A program made the position numbers and the translations under genes. A model generated the notes under the pieces. That model had not been told where the DNA came from and made no database searches. It saw only the letters and a list, made by a program, of their open reading frames with translations. 64,000 nt of DNA from Oceanicola sp. D3 (GTDB lineage: Bacteria > Pseudomonadota > Alphaproteobacteria > Rhodobacterales > Rhodobacteraceae), in assembly GCF_006351965.1 (NCBI RefSeq), contig NZ_CP040932.1:3224001-3288000 (forward strand). The letters are read 5' to 3'. Position 1 is the stretch's first letter, and the number at the start of each line of letters is the position of its first letter. This document shows, one piece after another, positions 8,492 through 17,816 of the stretch.

Positions 8492-9844
8492 TCACCCCGA
8501 GACAGCCAGCAGCCCCTGCCCCCGGCGCAGCGCGCGCCGCCACAGCACCGTGACGCACAGCGCCACCATCGCCACATCCGCAATCGGCGGGGCCATCCAC
8601 AGCCCGCGCTCGTCGAGGGCCAGCGGCAGGGTCAGCGACAGCGGGATCATCAGCAGATACACCCGCGACAGCCCCAGCAGCGCCGCCCGCCGCGCATCGC
8701 CAATGGCCTGAAAGAAGGTCGACACCATGCTGACCGGGCCAACCAGAACGTAAAGCGCGAGGATCACCGGCAGAATACCCGCAAGCGCCGCCTGCACCGC
8801 CGCGTCCTCGGTAAAGACCGCGCCCAGCGTGCCACGCGCCGCGATCAGCCCCAACTCGATGACCGCGCAATAGACGAGGGCCGCCACCATCGCCCGGCGC
8901 AACGCCCCGTTGGCCCGCGCGGGCAGCCCGGCGCCATGGCAGGTGCCGGCAATCGCCTGAAGCGCCTGCCCCAGCCCCAGCATGCCCAGAAAGGCAAAGG
9001 CCATCACCCGCAGGTAAATCCCGTAGGCCGCAATCAGCGCCTCTGTCCCGGTCCCGTCCAGCAGGCGCAGCATTGCCACCACAGCCCCGCTGCTCAGCGC
9101 GATCCCCAGAAAGCTCAGGCTCTGCGGCGCACCCAGCGCCAGCATCTCGCCCCAGCGTGCCCGGGCGGGCCGGGGCAGCGCCAGCACCAGCCGCCCCCGC
9201 GCCCTGAGCCAGAGCACCACCAGCACAGCCGCCCCCTGCGCCGCCAGCGTGGCCAGTGCCGAGCCCGCGACGCCCCAGCCGAAGACAGCGATGAAGAGCC
9301 AGTCCATCACCCCGTTGCCCAGCGTCACGGTGAGCGACATCCCCGCCATGAAGGGCACCCGCCCCTCCACCCGCAGCGCATCTGTCTGCAGCGTCAGCAC
9401 CAGCCCGATCAGCCCGCCGCCGCCCAGAATGGCAATGTAACGCCAGCCCATCCCCGCCAGTGCCGCGTCGCCATCGGCCAGAAGCCGCACCAGCCCCGGC
9501 CCGGCCAGCGTACCCAGTGCGCAGACCCCTAGCCAGATCGCCAGCGCCAGCCCATGCGCCCCGCCAAAGGCCCGCGCCGCGCCGCTCTCGTCACCCGCCC
9601 CCAACGCCCGCGCCACCACCGAGGCCATGCCGCTTGAGACAAGTGTGCCCAGCGCCGCCAGCAGCATCACCGCCGGAAACACCAGCGTCACCGCCGCCAG
9701 CGCCTCGGCCCCCACGTAGCGGCCCAGAAAGATCGCATCGACCACGCTGAGCAGCCCATGCAGCATCATCACCATCGAGATTGGCAGCGCAGTGCGCAGC
9801 AGGAGCGGCCAAAGGGGGGCGGAGAGGTAGGGCGAGTCTGTCAT
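8492..9844 (-). CDS. MATE-family multidrug efflux transporter
   Basis: 450 residues with about 12 membrane segments and two MatE domains (roughly 15-175 and 240-400). Family motifs include PISMVMMLHGLLSVVDAIFLGRYVG near the N terminus and ALGTLVSSGMASVVARALGAG. MATE proteins export cationic drugs or metabolites using Na+ or H+. The start codon directly adjoins a 20 bp palindrome, pointing to control by a dedicated repressor that is not encoded next to it. Divergent from metG. Confidence 0.9.
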   Translation of the reverse strand: MTDSPYLSAPLWPLLLRTALPISMVMMLHGLLSVVDAIFLGRYVGAEALAAVTLVFPAVMLLAALGTLVSSGMASVVARALGAGDESGAARAFGGAHGLALAIWLGVCALGTLAGPGLVRLLADGDAALAGMGWRYIAILGGGGLIGLVLTLQTDALRVEGRVPFMAGMSLTVTLGNGVMDWLFIAVFGWGVAGSALATLAAQGAAVLVVLWLRARGRLVLALPRPARARWGEMLALGAPQSLSFLGIALSSGAVVAMLRLLDGTGTEALIAAYGIYLRVMAFAFLGMLGLGQALQAIAGTCHGAGLPARANGALRRAMVAALVYCAVIELGLIAARGTLGAVFTEDAAVQAALAGILPVILALYVLVGPVSMVSTFFQAIGDARRAALLGLSRVYLLMIPLSLTLPLALDERGLWMAPPIADVAMVALCVTVLWRRALRRGQGLLAVSG

Positions 9845-9864
9845 ATTTTTACCCGGGTATAAAT
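9845..9864. promoter_or_regulatory. Palindromic operator candidate at the MATE start
   Basis: A 20 bp inverted repeat centred between 9854 and 9855, with core TACCCGGGTA and one mismatched pair, flanked by A/T runs. On the minus strand it abuts the MATE ATG, and a TTTATA -10-like hexamer overlaps it, with no obvious Shine-Dalgarno. The arrangement fits a TetR- or MarR-type repressor site. The regulator is unknown. Confidence 0.5.
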
Positions 9865-10019
9865 TTGCCCCCCCCCTTTAGGCCTCACCCCGTAGCCCGT
9901 CAAGCCCGCGCGTGGCCAAACGGGGGCGGGCGGGTGGGCCGTTTGGCCGCGCGCGGGCGTTGCTCCCCACGCTTCCCTGCTGTAACCCTCCGCCCAACCC
10001 AGCACACGAAGGCCGTTCC

Positions 10020-11738
10020 ATGCCACGCACGCTCATCACTTCCGCCATTCCCTACATCAATGGCATCAAACACCTCGGCAACCTCGTCGGCTCCCAGCTC
10101 CCGGCCGATCTCTACGCCCGCTATTGCCGGGCGCGCGGCGACGAGGTGCTGTTTCTCTGCTCAACCGACGAGCACGGCACCCCCGCCGAGCTGGCCGCCG
10201 CCAAGGCCGGCAAGCCGGTGGCCGAGTTCTGCGCCGAGATGCACGCGGTGCAGGCCGAGATCGGCAAGGGATTCGGCCTCTCCTTCGACCACTTCGGCCG
10301 CTCCTCCTCGCCGCAAAACCACCGCCTCACCCAGCACTTCGCCGGCGCGCTGGCCGAGAACGGTCTGATCGAGGAAGTTTCCGAAAAGCAGGTCTATTCC
10401 AACGCCGATGGCCGCTTCCTGCCGGATCGCTACATCGAGGGCACCTGCCCCAACTGCGGCTATGACAAGGCCCGCGGCGACCAATGCGAAAACTGCACCA
10501 AGCAGCTCGACCCGACAGACCTGATCGAACCCCGCTCCGCCATCTCCGGCTCCACCGACCTTGAAGTGCGCGAAACCAAGCACCTCTACCTGCGCCAGCG
10601 GAGCCTGCGCGACGACCTTTCCAAATGGATCGACAGCAAAACCGATTGGCCCATCCTCACCACCTCCATCGCCAAGAAGTGGCTGAACGACGGCGACGGC
10701 CTGCAAGACCGGGGCATCACCCGTGATCTCGACTGGGGCATCCCGGTGCGCCGCGGGCAAGAGCCTTGGCCGGGCATGGAAGGCAAGGTCTTCTACGTCT
10801 GGTTCGACGCGCCGATCGAATACATCGCCTGCGCGGCCGAATGGTCCGACGCCAACGGCACCGAGGATGAGGCCTGGTGGAAGTGGTGGCGCACCGACGA
10901 GGGCGCCGATGATGTCCGCTACGTCCAGTTCATGGGCAAAGACAACGTGCCCTTCCACACCCTCTCCTTCCCCGCCACCATCCTCGGCTCCGGCGAGCCG
11001 TGGAAGCTGGTCGACTACATCAAATCGTTCAACTACCTGAACTACGAAGGCGGCCAATTCTCCACGAGCCAAGGCCGCGGCGTGTTTCAGGATCAGGCGC
11101 TGGAGATCCTCCCCGCCGACTACTGGCGCTGGTGGCTGCTCTCCCACGCCCCCGAAACCAACGATACCGAATTCACTTGGGAGACCTTCCAGCAGGATGT
11201 GAACAAGGATCTCGCCGACGTGCTGGGCAACTTCGTTTCCCGCGTCACCAAGTTCTGCCGCTCCAAATGGGGCGAAGAGGTGCCCGCCGGGGGCGCGCTT
11301 TCCGAGCGGGGCGCCGCGCTGATCGACGACCTGCAAGGCAAGTTTGCCGAGTATACCGCCCAGATGGACGCCATCGAAGTCCGCCGCGCGGCCTCCACCC
11401 TCCGCTCGATCTGGGTGGCGGGCAATGAATTTCTGCAAGCGGCAGCCCCCTGGACCACCTTCAAGGAAGATCCCGAGGCCGCAGCCGCAGACATCCGCCT
11501 CGCGCTCAACCTCATCCGCCTCTACGCGGTGCTCTCGGCCCCCTTCATCCCCTTCACCGCCCAGCGGATGCTGGCAGACATGGGCACGGATGACAGCTCA
11601 TGGCCGGGCGACCTTTCCGCCGCGCTTACAAGGCTGAAACCGGGGCATGGCTTCACCGTTCCCGATGTGCTCTTCGCCAAGATCGCCGACGAAGAGCGCG
11701 AAGATTGGGCCGCCCGGTTTTCCGGCACACGCAGCTGA
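10020..11738 (+). CDS. metG: Methionyl-tRNA synthetase
   Basis: 572 residues. Class I synthetase with the HIGH-equivalent HLGN (18-21), a zinc knuckle with Cys 143, 146, 156 and 159, the KMSKS-position motif FSTSQ (347-351), and an anticodon-binding helical domain ending near residue 560. It charges tRNA-Met in the cytoplasm. There is no C-terminal tRNA-binding (EMAP) domain. The KMSKS loop lacks both lysines of the consensus, which I list separately. I start at ATG 10020 because it gives the conserved N terminus; a longer in-frame extension is low-complexity and unlikely to be coding. Confidence 0.95.
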   Translation: MPRTLITSAIPYINGIKHLGNLVGSQLPADLYARYCRARGDEVLFLCSTDEHGTPAELAAAKAGKPVAEFCAEMHAVQAEIGKGFGLSFDHFGRSSSPQNHRLTQHFAGALAENGLIEEVSEKQVYSNADGRFLPDRYIEGTCPNCGYDKARGDQCENCTKQLDPTDLIEPRSAISGSTDLEVRETKHLYLRQRSLRDDLSKWIDSKTDWPILTTSIAKKWLNDGDGLQDRGITRDLDWGIPVRRGQEPWPGMEGKVFYVWFDAPIEYIACAAEWSDANGTEDEAWWKWWRTDEGADDVRYVQFMGKDNVPFHTLSFPATILGSGEPWKLVDYIKSFNYLNYEGGQFSTSQGRGVFQDQALEILPADYWRWWLLSHAPETNDTEFTWETFQQDVNKDLADVLGNFVSRVTKFCRSKWGEEVPAGGALSERGAALIDDLQGKFAEYTAQMDAIEVRRAASTLRSIWVAGNEFLQAAAPWTTFKEDPEAAAADIRLALNLIRLYAVLSAPFIPFTAQRMLADMGTDDSSWPGDLSAALTRLKPGHGFTVPDVLFAKIADEEREDWAARFSGTRS

Positions 11739-11913
11739 GTATCGCGCCATATGACACTTAAGTCGTAAGAAAACCGGCTTTTCGCGCCCGATTTCAGCAT
11801 TAAATCGTGAAAAACTGGCAGACTCGCTTGATTTGGGGGGCAAAGCAGCGTGCACTGACCACGGGGGGCAGGGCTCGTGGGCAGAATATGATGCACCATG
11901 AAGGAAGGCTGGA

Positions 11914-13011
11914 ATGAGCCCTCTTCCACAATTGCAGAACGCCTCCACCGAGCCCGATGCCGGGTTCGACGCCCTGTTTTCCACCGAGCCGCTGCTGCTG
12001 CACTCCATTGACGAAAACGGCACGCTGCTGAATGTCTCCAACGCATGGGCCCGCCTGCTCGGCTACAGCCGCGAAGACCTGATCGGCAAGCGCACGCTCG
12101 ATATCATGTCGCCCGAATCGCGCGCCTATGCGCTCACCACCGGGCTGCCGCTGCTGTTTTCGCGCGGCAGCGTCACCAATATCCCCTACGAATTCATCCG
12201 TGCCGACGGGCGGCCCATTCCGGTGCTGCTCTCCGCCGGGGCAATGCGAGACAGTTCGGGCCGGTTCCTGCGCAGCCTGACCGTCATCACCGACGACCGC
12301 CGCGCGCGCTATGCCGAGCGCGAGCTTGATGCCCGCGACCGGCGCGAAGCGGGCGGCAGCGAGGCCCTGCGCGAGCTGCTGGAGCGACTGGGGCATGAAA
12401 CCCGCACACCCCTTGGCGCCATCCTCGGCTTTGCAGCTCTGATGGAGCAAGGCGACCTGCCCGAAGAGCAACGCGCACGGCTGGCGCAGGTGATGAAGGC
12501 CGCCGAAAGCCTCCGGGCCCAGCTCGACTCTGTGCTCTCCGAGGCAGAACAGAGCCTCGCCCAGCGCCGCAAGCGCAGCGCGCCGATGGGGCAGCACGGG
12601 GCCAAGGGCCTGCCCAAACAGCAGCTGCCCCTCGCCCCGATGCGCGTGCTCCTCGCTCTCGCAGAGGCCCACCAGCAAGACAGCCTGCGCGAGCTTCTGC
12701 GCGCGGGCGGGCATCAGGTTGTCACCGTCGCCAATGGCTATGAGGCCATCGAGGCGCTCTTCGCCGGGCCGATCGACCTTGCGGTGATGGATCTCGATAT
12801 GCCCGGCCTCTCCGGCCCCGCCACCGTGGCCCAAATCCGCAACTCCGGCCGCGCCTTTCGCAACATCCCGGTGATCGCCTGCTCTGACGGCAAGGCCCCA
12901 GCTCTGTCCGACTTGCGCGCCATGGGGATGAACGCCCACATCCCCTACACCTGCACCCTCGGCACGCTGGATGCCCAAATTCGCCGCGCGCTGGAGGCCC
13001 CAACCTCCTAG
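11914..13011 (+). CDS. PAS-HisKA-receiver protein without an ATPase domain
   Basis: 365 residues. A PAS domain (about 25-128) is followed by a HisKA-like dimerisation helix with H-box LGHETRTPLGAILGF (His 161), a Gln/Arg-rich linker (210-240), and a C-terminal receiver-like domain (243-360) with D293 in VMDLDMPG. No HATPase_c N, D or G boxes are present. In the receiver, the conserved Lys is missing (IPYTCT) and the acidic pocket is reduced. A strong AAGGAAGG ribosome-binding site precedes ATG 11914. It may be a phosphotransfer or scaffold protein relying on another kinase, or act in signalling without phosphorylation. No cognate gene is adjacent. Confidence 0.8.
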   Translation: MSPLPQLQNASTEPDAGFDALFSTEPLLLHSIDENGTLLNVSNAWARLLGYSREDLIGKRTLDIMSPESRAYALTTGLPLLFSRGSVTNIPYEFIRADGRPIPVLLSAGAMRDSSGRFLRSLTVITDDRRARYAERELDARDRREAGGSEALRELLERLGHETRTPLGAILGFAALMEQGDLPEEQRARLAQVMKAAESLRAQLDSVLSEAEQSLAQRRKRSAPMGQHGAKGLPKQQLPLAPMRVLLALAEAHQQDSLRELLRAGGHQVVTVANGYEAIEALFAGPIDLAVMDLDMPGLSGPATVAQIRNSGRAFRNIPVIACSDGKAPALSDLRAMGMNAHIPYTCTLGTLDAQIRRALEAPTS

Positions 13012-13131
13012 CCCCGCGCCCGTTTCGGCCCAAATGCGCGTGCCGCCGCACTCCTCTCGCCCAGCCCCTGCCCGCGCCCCAGCGCCGCACCCCACTTCCC
13101 TTTGGCGACGCAAGCCTACATCCTCCCGGCC

Positions 13132-13791
13132 ATGCTGCTGACCGCCGAAGATATCCACAAATCCTTTCCTCTCGCCTCGGGCGAGGCACAACCCGTGCTC
13201 TCCGGCGTCTCCCTCACCCTCGCCGCAGGCGAAACCCTTGCCCTGACGGGTGAAAGCGGCTCTGGTAAATCCACCCTGCTCCACCTGCTCGCCGGGCTCG
13301 ACCGCCCCAACAGCGGCACCGTCACGCTGAATGGCGCAGCGCTCTCCGGCCTGCCGGATGCCGCCCGCGCCGAAGCCCGGCGCAAACACATCGGCCTGAT
13401 CTTCCAGCAGTTCAACCTGATCCCCTCCCTCGACGTGGCCGCCAACCTCTCTTTTCAGGCCCGCCTCGCCGGGCGGCATGATCCGGAATGGTGCGAGGCG
13501 CTCGCGGCCCGCCTTGGCCTCACGCCGCTGCTCTCGGCATGGCCAGAAACCCTCTCCGGCGGCCAGCAGCAGCGCCTCGCCATTGGCCGGTCTCTGGCCG
13601 CAAAGCCGCCCCTGATCCTTGCCGACGAGCCCACCGGCAACCTCGACGAAGACAATGCCGCCTCCGTCCTCGCCCTCATGCTGGAGCTCACCGCCGAAAC
13701 CGGCGCAGCCCTCGTCACCGTCACCCACTCGCCAAACATCGCCGCCGCCATGTCCCGCCGCCTGCACCTCTCCCGGGGCAAGCTGGCATGA
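13132..13791 (+). CDS. ABC transporter ATP-binding protein (AttE/LolD/MacB type)
   Basis: 219 residues. Walker A is GESGSGKST (about residue 42), Q-loop FQQFNLIPS, signature LSGGQQQR, Walker B LILADEP, and the H-loop His lies in VTHS. The subfamily that couples to FtsX-like permeases shows the same layout. I start at ATG 13132; ten further in-frame residues upstream are less conserved in character. The FtsX-type permease and AttH-like lipoprotein-type gene follow, as in Agrobacterium att loci. Confidence 0.9.
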   Translation: MLLTAEDIHKSFPLASGEAQPVLSGVSLTLAAGETLALTGESGSGKSTLLHLLAGLDRPNSGTVTLNGAALSGLPDAARAEARRKHIGLIFQQFNLIPSLDVAANLSFQARLAGRHDPEWCEALAARLGLTPLLSAWPETLSGGQQQRLAIGRSLAAKPPLILADEPTGNLDEDNAASVLALMLELTAETGAALVTVTHSPNIAAAMSRRLHLSRGKLA

Positions 13792-13948
13792 CCCCGCCCC
13801 GCGCCCAACACCAGTGGCCATGTGCAGTCTCCCCGCCGCCACCCGCGCACGCGAGGACGCCTCGAAGGGCGGACGAGCAACGCCCACCCCGGCGCACAAA
13901 CCCCACCGTCAGCCGCCTCCCCCGGCCAGCGTGCCTCCGCGCCTGCAC

Positions 13949-16348
13949 ATGACCCGCGCCGCCCTTTCCGCCCTGCTCTCCCACTGGCGCCGCCACCCCG
14001 GCCAGCTCGCCACCCTGCTGCTCGGCATCGCGCTGGCCACCGCGCTCTTCTCCGCCGTCCAAGCCATCAACGCCGAGGCCCGCGCCTCCTACGCCGCCTC
14101 CGAGGCCGCGCTTTCGCCCGACACGCCCGATCACCTCACCTCGCCCGCAGGCCGCATCCCGATGGAGCGTTTCCTCGCCCTGCGCCGCGCGGGCTGGCAG
14201 GTTTCCCCGGTCTGGCAAGGCACCACGCCCGAAGGCCTTACCGTGGAGGGCTACGATTTTCTCACCCTCCCCATGGGCAGCCTGCCCGCGCTTGCGCCCA
14301 CCCTCGCGCAAATGCCCCCCGCCGCCCTCATCACCCTGCCGCCCCCCGCATGGGCCGCGCCCGAAACCCTCGCCCTCGCGCCCGAGGCCACCCCGGCCCC
14401 CGGCCTGCCCCCCGGCACCCTCATCACCACCATCGACGGCGCCATGAGCCGCGCGCCCTCCGGCACCATCACCCACCTGCTCCTCGCCCCCGAGGCGGAG
14501 CAGCCGCTCACCCGCCCGCCGCTGTCCGAGATCGCCCCCGGCCTCACCCGCACCCGCCCCCAGGGCGGGGCCGAGATCGCCCGGCTCACCCGCAGCTTCC
14601 ACCTCAACCTCACCGCCTTTGGCATGCTCGCCTTCGCCGTCGGCCTCTTCATCGCCTATGGCGCCATCGGGCTGGCCTTCGAGCAGCGCCGCCCGATGTT
14701 TCGCACCCTGCGCGCCCTCGGCCTCTCCACCCGCCTGCTCGCCGCGCTAACCTTGGCCGAGCTCACCGCCTTCGCCCTCATCGCGGGCAGCGCAGGCCTC
14801 GCCCTCGGCCATATCACCGCCGCTGCGCTCCTGCCTGATGTCTCGGCCTCCCTGCGCGGGCTCTATGGCGCAGCCCTGCCCGGCCAGCTCACCTTCCGCC
14901 TGGCCTGGGCGGTGACCGGGCTTGCCATCGCCCTCGCAGGCACCCTCGCCGCCGGGGCCGGGGCGCTCATCGCCCTCGCCCGGCTGCCCATCCTCTCCTC
15001 CGCCCAATCGCGCGCCTGGGCCCGCGCCTCTGCCCGCACCCTCGCGCTGCAAGCCGCCGCTGGCCTCGCGCTGGCCGCCGCCGGGGCCGCTGCCGTGCCC
15101 CTCATCGGCGGGCTGCCCGGTGGCTTTGCCCTGCTCGGCGGCCTGTTGCTCGGCGCCGCCCTCGCCCTGCCCGCCCTGCTCGCCGCCCTCCTCGCTGGCG
15201 CCCAAGCCCTCGCCCGCCGTCCGCTGTCACAATGGCTCTGGGCCGACGCCCGCCAGCAACTCCCCGGCCTCCGCCTCGCCCTCATGGCCCTGCTGCTGGC
15301 ACTGGCCACCAACATCGGCGTGGGCACCATGGTCAGCTCCTTCCGCCTCACCTTCACCGGTTTCCTCGATCAGCGCCTCGTCTCCGAGCTCTACGTCACC
15401 GCCCGCTCCGAAGAGGAAGCCACCCGCCTGCGCGCCTTCCTCGAAACCCGCCCCGAGGTGCAGGCCACGCTCCCCATCTGGCACGTCGACATTCCGCTGG
15501 CCGACCAAGGCACCGGCGAGCTCTACGGCGTGGCCGATCACGAAACCTACCGCAACAACTGGCCCCTCCTCACCGCCGCCACAAACCCGTGGGACAGGCT
15601 CGCCACCGGCAACGCGGTGATGATCAACGAACAGCTCGCCCGCCGCGCCGCCCTCTCCCCCGGCGACACCCTCCAGCTCACGCCAGACTGGAGCGCCGAG
15701 ATCATCGCCACCTATTCCGACTACGGAAACCCCGCCCCCCAGGCCATCACCTCCATCGAGGCCCTCACCAGCCACTTCCCCGATGTGCCCAAACTCCGCT
15801 ACGGCCTGCGCGTTGCCCCCGCCGATGTCGCCGCACTCAGCACCGCACTCACCAAAACCTTCGGCCTGCCCCCCACCGCCCTCGTGCCCAATGCCGAGAT
15901 CAAGGCCTACTCGCTCGCCATCTTCGAGCGTACCTTCGCCGTGACGGCGGCGCTCAATGCCCTCACCCTCGGCGTGGCGGCACTGGCAATCCTCACCGCC
16001 ATGCTCACCCTCTCCACCATGCGCCTGCCCCAGATCGCCCCGGTCTGGGCCATGGGCAGCACCCGCGCCCGCCTCGCCGCGCTGGAGGCCATCCGCACCC
16101 TCGCGCTCGCCGCCTTCACCGCCGCCTTCGCCCTGCCCCTCGGCCTCGCACTGGCTTGGGCGCTGCTTGCCGTCGTCAACACCGAGGCCTTCGGCTGGCG
16201 CCTGCCGATGTTCCTCTTCCCCGGCCAATGGGCGCTGCTCTTCGCCGCCGCCCTCGCCGCCGCCGCGCTGGCCTGCGCATGGCCGGTGATCAAGCTCCGC
16301 CGCACCCAGCCCACCGCCTTCCTCAAGACCTTCGCGAGCGAAAGATGA
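13949..16348 (+). CDS. FtsX-like ABC transporter permease (AttF/AttG type)
   Basis: 799 residues with two FtsX-type repeats: an N-terminal helix (about 12-35), a large periplasmic domain, membrane clusters at about 215-400, a second periplasmic domain (about 450-620) and a terminal three-helix bundle (about 655-795). It pairs with the ATPase upstream and the AttH protein downstream; its stop overlaps the AttH start (ATGA). The 157 bp before ATG 13949 has no good ribosome-binding site; GTG 13931 is an alternative. The product probably combines the two permeases (AttF, AttG) that are separate in Agrobacterium. The substrate is unknown, possibly a lipid or lipophilic compound. Confidence 0.85.
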   Translation: MTRAALSALLSHWRRHPGQLATLLLGIALATALFSAVQAINAEARASYAASEAALSPDTPDHLTSPAGRIPMERFLALRRAGWQVSPVWQGTTPEGLTVEGYDFLTLPMGSLPALAPTLAQMPPAALITLPPPAWAAPETLALAPEATPAPGLPPGTLITTIDGAMSRAPSGTITHLLLAPEAEQPLTRPPLSEIAPGLTRTRPQGGAEIARLTRSFHLNLTAFGMLAFAVGLFIAYGAIGLAFEQRRPMFRTLRALGLSTRLLAALTLAELTAFALIAGSAGLALGHITAAALLPDVSASLRGLYGAALPGQLTFRLAWAVTGLAIALAGTLAAGAGALIALARLPILSSAQSRAWARASARTLALQAAAGLALAAAGAAAVPLIGGLPGGFALLGGLLLGAALALPALLAALLAGAQALARRPLSQWLWADARQQLPGLRLALMALLLALATNIGVGTMVSSFRLTFTGFLDQRLVSELYVTARSEEEATRLRAFLETRPEVQATLPIWHVDIPLADQGTGELYGVADHETYRNNWPLLTAATNPWDRLATGNAVMINEQLARRAALSPGDTLQLTPDWSAEIIATYSDYGNPAPQAITSIEALTSHFPDVPKLRYGLRVAPADVAALSTALTKTFGLPPTALVPNAEIKAYSLAIFERTFAVTAALNALTLGVAALAILTAMLTLSTMRLPQIAPVWAMGSTRARLAALEAIRTLALAAFTAAFALPLGLALAWALLAVVNTEAFGWRLPMFLFPGQWALLFAAALAAAALACAWPVIKLRRTQPTAFLKTFASER

Positions 16349-17400
16349 GCCTCACCAGACGCACCCTCCTCGCCGCCCTCGCCGCCGCACCGCTGACGGC
16401 CCGCGCCCAAGGCTTCGCCGGGCTGGGCACCGAGGCGTCCGGCTTCGCCCTGCCCTCCCCCGACACCCGCCTGCGTTTTCCGGCCGATCACGGCCCCCAC
16501 CCCGCCTTCCGCATCGAATGGTGGTATCTCACCGCCACGCTGGAAGGCCCCGACGGCACCCCCTATGGCATCCAGTGGACGCTCTTTCGCTCCGCCCTCG
16601 CGCCGCATGACGCCGAAGGCTGGTCCTCGCCGCAAATCTGGATGGCCCACGCCGCGCTCACCACGCCCTCAGCCCATTTCTCCACCGAGCGCCGTGCGCG
16701 CGGCGGCATCGGGCAAGCCGGCGTCACCGCCGCCCCCTTCGCCGCATGGATCGACGATTGGCACATGGCCGCCAACGGCTCCGGAACCGGCGATGAGCTG
16801 GACGCCCTCAGCCTCACCGCCTCCGCCCCCGATTTCGCCTACAAGCTACACCTGCAAGCCACCGGCCCGCTGGTCCTGCAGGGCGACAAGGGCTACTCGG
16901 TCAAATCCCCCACCGGGCAGGCCAGCCACTACTACTCGCAACCCTTCTACGAGGTGACCGGCACCCTCACCCTGCCCACCGGCGAGATCCCCGTCACCGG
17001 CAACGCCTGGCTCGACCGTGAATGGTCCTCCCAACCGCTGGCCGAAAATCAGGCCGGGTGGGATTGGGTCTCGCTCACCTTCACCACCGGCGCCCGCCTC
17101 ATGGGCTTCGCCCTGCGCGCCACCGACGGCACCGCCTTCACCTCCGCCACATGGATCGCCCCAGACGGCACCGCCACCCCCTACGGCGACGGCGCCCTCC
17201 ACCTCACCCCGCTCGAAGGCACCAACCCACCCACCCGCTGGCGCGTAGAACTCCCCGCCCAGTCGCTGGACGTGGAAATAGACGCCCTGCGCGATGACGC
17301 CTGGATGGATGTCAGCTTCGAATACTGGGAAGGCCCCGTCAGCATCACCGGCACCCACAAGGGCCGCGGCTACCTGGAGATGACAGGCTACGAGCGATAG
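16345..17400 (+). CDS. AttH-like lipocalin / carotenoid 1,2-hydratase-fold protein
   Basis: 351 residues. A Tat-like signal (TRRTLLAALAAAPLTARA) is followed by two lipocalin-like halves. Family markers include FPADHGPHPAFRIEWWYLTA (about 53-72) and AWLDREWSSQPLAENQAGWDW (starting near 222), characteristic of AttH/CrtC-like proteins. AttH proteins are encoded with ABC exporters and are proposed to bind lipid-like ligands at the outer side of the membrane. ATGA overlap with the permease confirms the operon. Confidence 0.85.
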   Translation: MSLTRRTLLAALAAAPLTARAQGFAGLGTEASGFALPSPDTRLRFPADHGPHPAFRIEWWYLTATLEGPDGTPYGIQWTLFRSALAPHDAEGWSSPQIWMAHAALTTPSAHFSTERRARGGIGQAGVTAAPFAAWIDDWHMAANGSGTGDELDALSLTASAPDFAYKLHLQATGPLVLQGDKGYSVKSPTGQASHYYSQPFYEVTGTLTLPTGEIPVTGNAWLDREWSSQPLAENQAGWDWVSLTFTTGARLMGFALRATDGTAFTSATWIAPDGTATPYGDGALHLTPLEGTNPPTRWRVELPAQSLDVEIDALRDDAWMDVSFEYWEGPVSITGTHKGRGYLEMTGYER

Positions 17401-17406
17401 GCCAAA

Positions 17407-17435
17407 CCGTAGGGTGGGCAATCTGCCCACCACCC
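17407..17435. repeat. 29 bp dispersed palindromic repeat, copy 1
   Basis: Identical over 29 bp to 27405-27433. Its core is GGTGGGCA-ATC-TGCCCACC, an 8 bp inverted repeat with a 3-base loop (17413-17431). Both copies sit immediately after a plus-strand gene that faces a minus-strand gene, a position suited to a bidirectional terminator or REP-like element, although no T-run follows. Confidence 0.75.
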
Positions 17436-17467
17436 AATTTGCCCACCACCCAATCTGCCCACCACCC
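17424..17467. repeat. 16 bp tandem repeat, 2.8 copies
   Basis: TGCCCACCACCC starts at 17424, 17440 and 17456, giving a strict 16 bp period with AATT/AATC linkers. The first unit is the right arm of the 29 bp palindrome, so the array looks like local expansion of that element up to the 3' end of the tRNA gene. Confidence 0.75.
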
Positions 17468-17468
17468 C

Positions 17469-17553
<85 letters not shown>

Positions 17554-17574
17554 ACGGGGGGCGGTCGCGGCGCG

Positions 17575-17603
17575 ACCATAGACGCCTGATCGCGCCGGGA
17601 AAA
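17575..17603 (-). promoter_or_regulatory. Putative promoter of tRNA-Leu
   Basis: On the minus strand, TTTTCC (17603-17598) and TATGGT (17580-17575) are separated by 17 bp and lie about 22 bp before the mature tRNA 5' end. The -35 box is weak, so the call is tentative. The rest of 17554-17702 shows nothing else recognisable. Confidence 0.35.
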
Positions 17604-17702
17604 CCCGTCGAAACAGACTTGCTGCTTCATGGGCCTGGCACGCGCCGGACATGCGCACGGTGCATTGATTAACGCTCGCTATGTCAGGCGACATCTGCAT
17701 CA

Positions 17703-17753
17703 GTTGTGCATAGGATGTGCATCACTTGTGGCCCCCTGAATTTCAGGGTTAAC
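17703..17753. repeat. Dispersed ~50 bp element with TGTGCAT motifs, copy A
   Basis: Two TGTGCAT units ten bases apart precede CACTTGTGGCCC, then the palindrome CCCTGAA-T-TTCAGGG and GTTAAC. The first ~31 bases match 58203-58233 with about four differences. It lies in the 263 bp between tRNA-Leu and the TPR gene. The TGTGCATAG units resemble weak DnaA boxes (7 of 9 bases), but that is only similarity. Confidence 0.6.
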
Positions 17754-17816
17754 GCCAGACTCCTGCCCCGGGGTGCGGCGGGTTTACGGATACGGCCACC
17801 GGCGGCCCTGCCTGCC

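Noticed and set aside
11800-13899. Long minus-strand frame opposite the PAS protein and ABC ATPase
   Set aside because: Gly/Ala/Glu-rich low-complexity translation with no motif, while the plus strand carries intact PAS, Walker and signature motifs.
13788-13952. ATGA overlap after the ABC ATPase as the permease start
   Set aside because: That ATG is in a different frame from the FtsX-like permease and leads to a Pro/Arg-rich stretch with no membrane helix.
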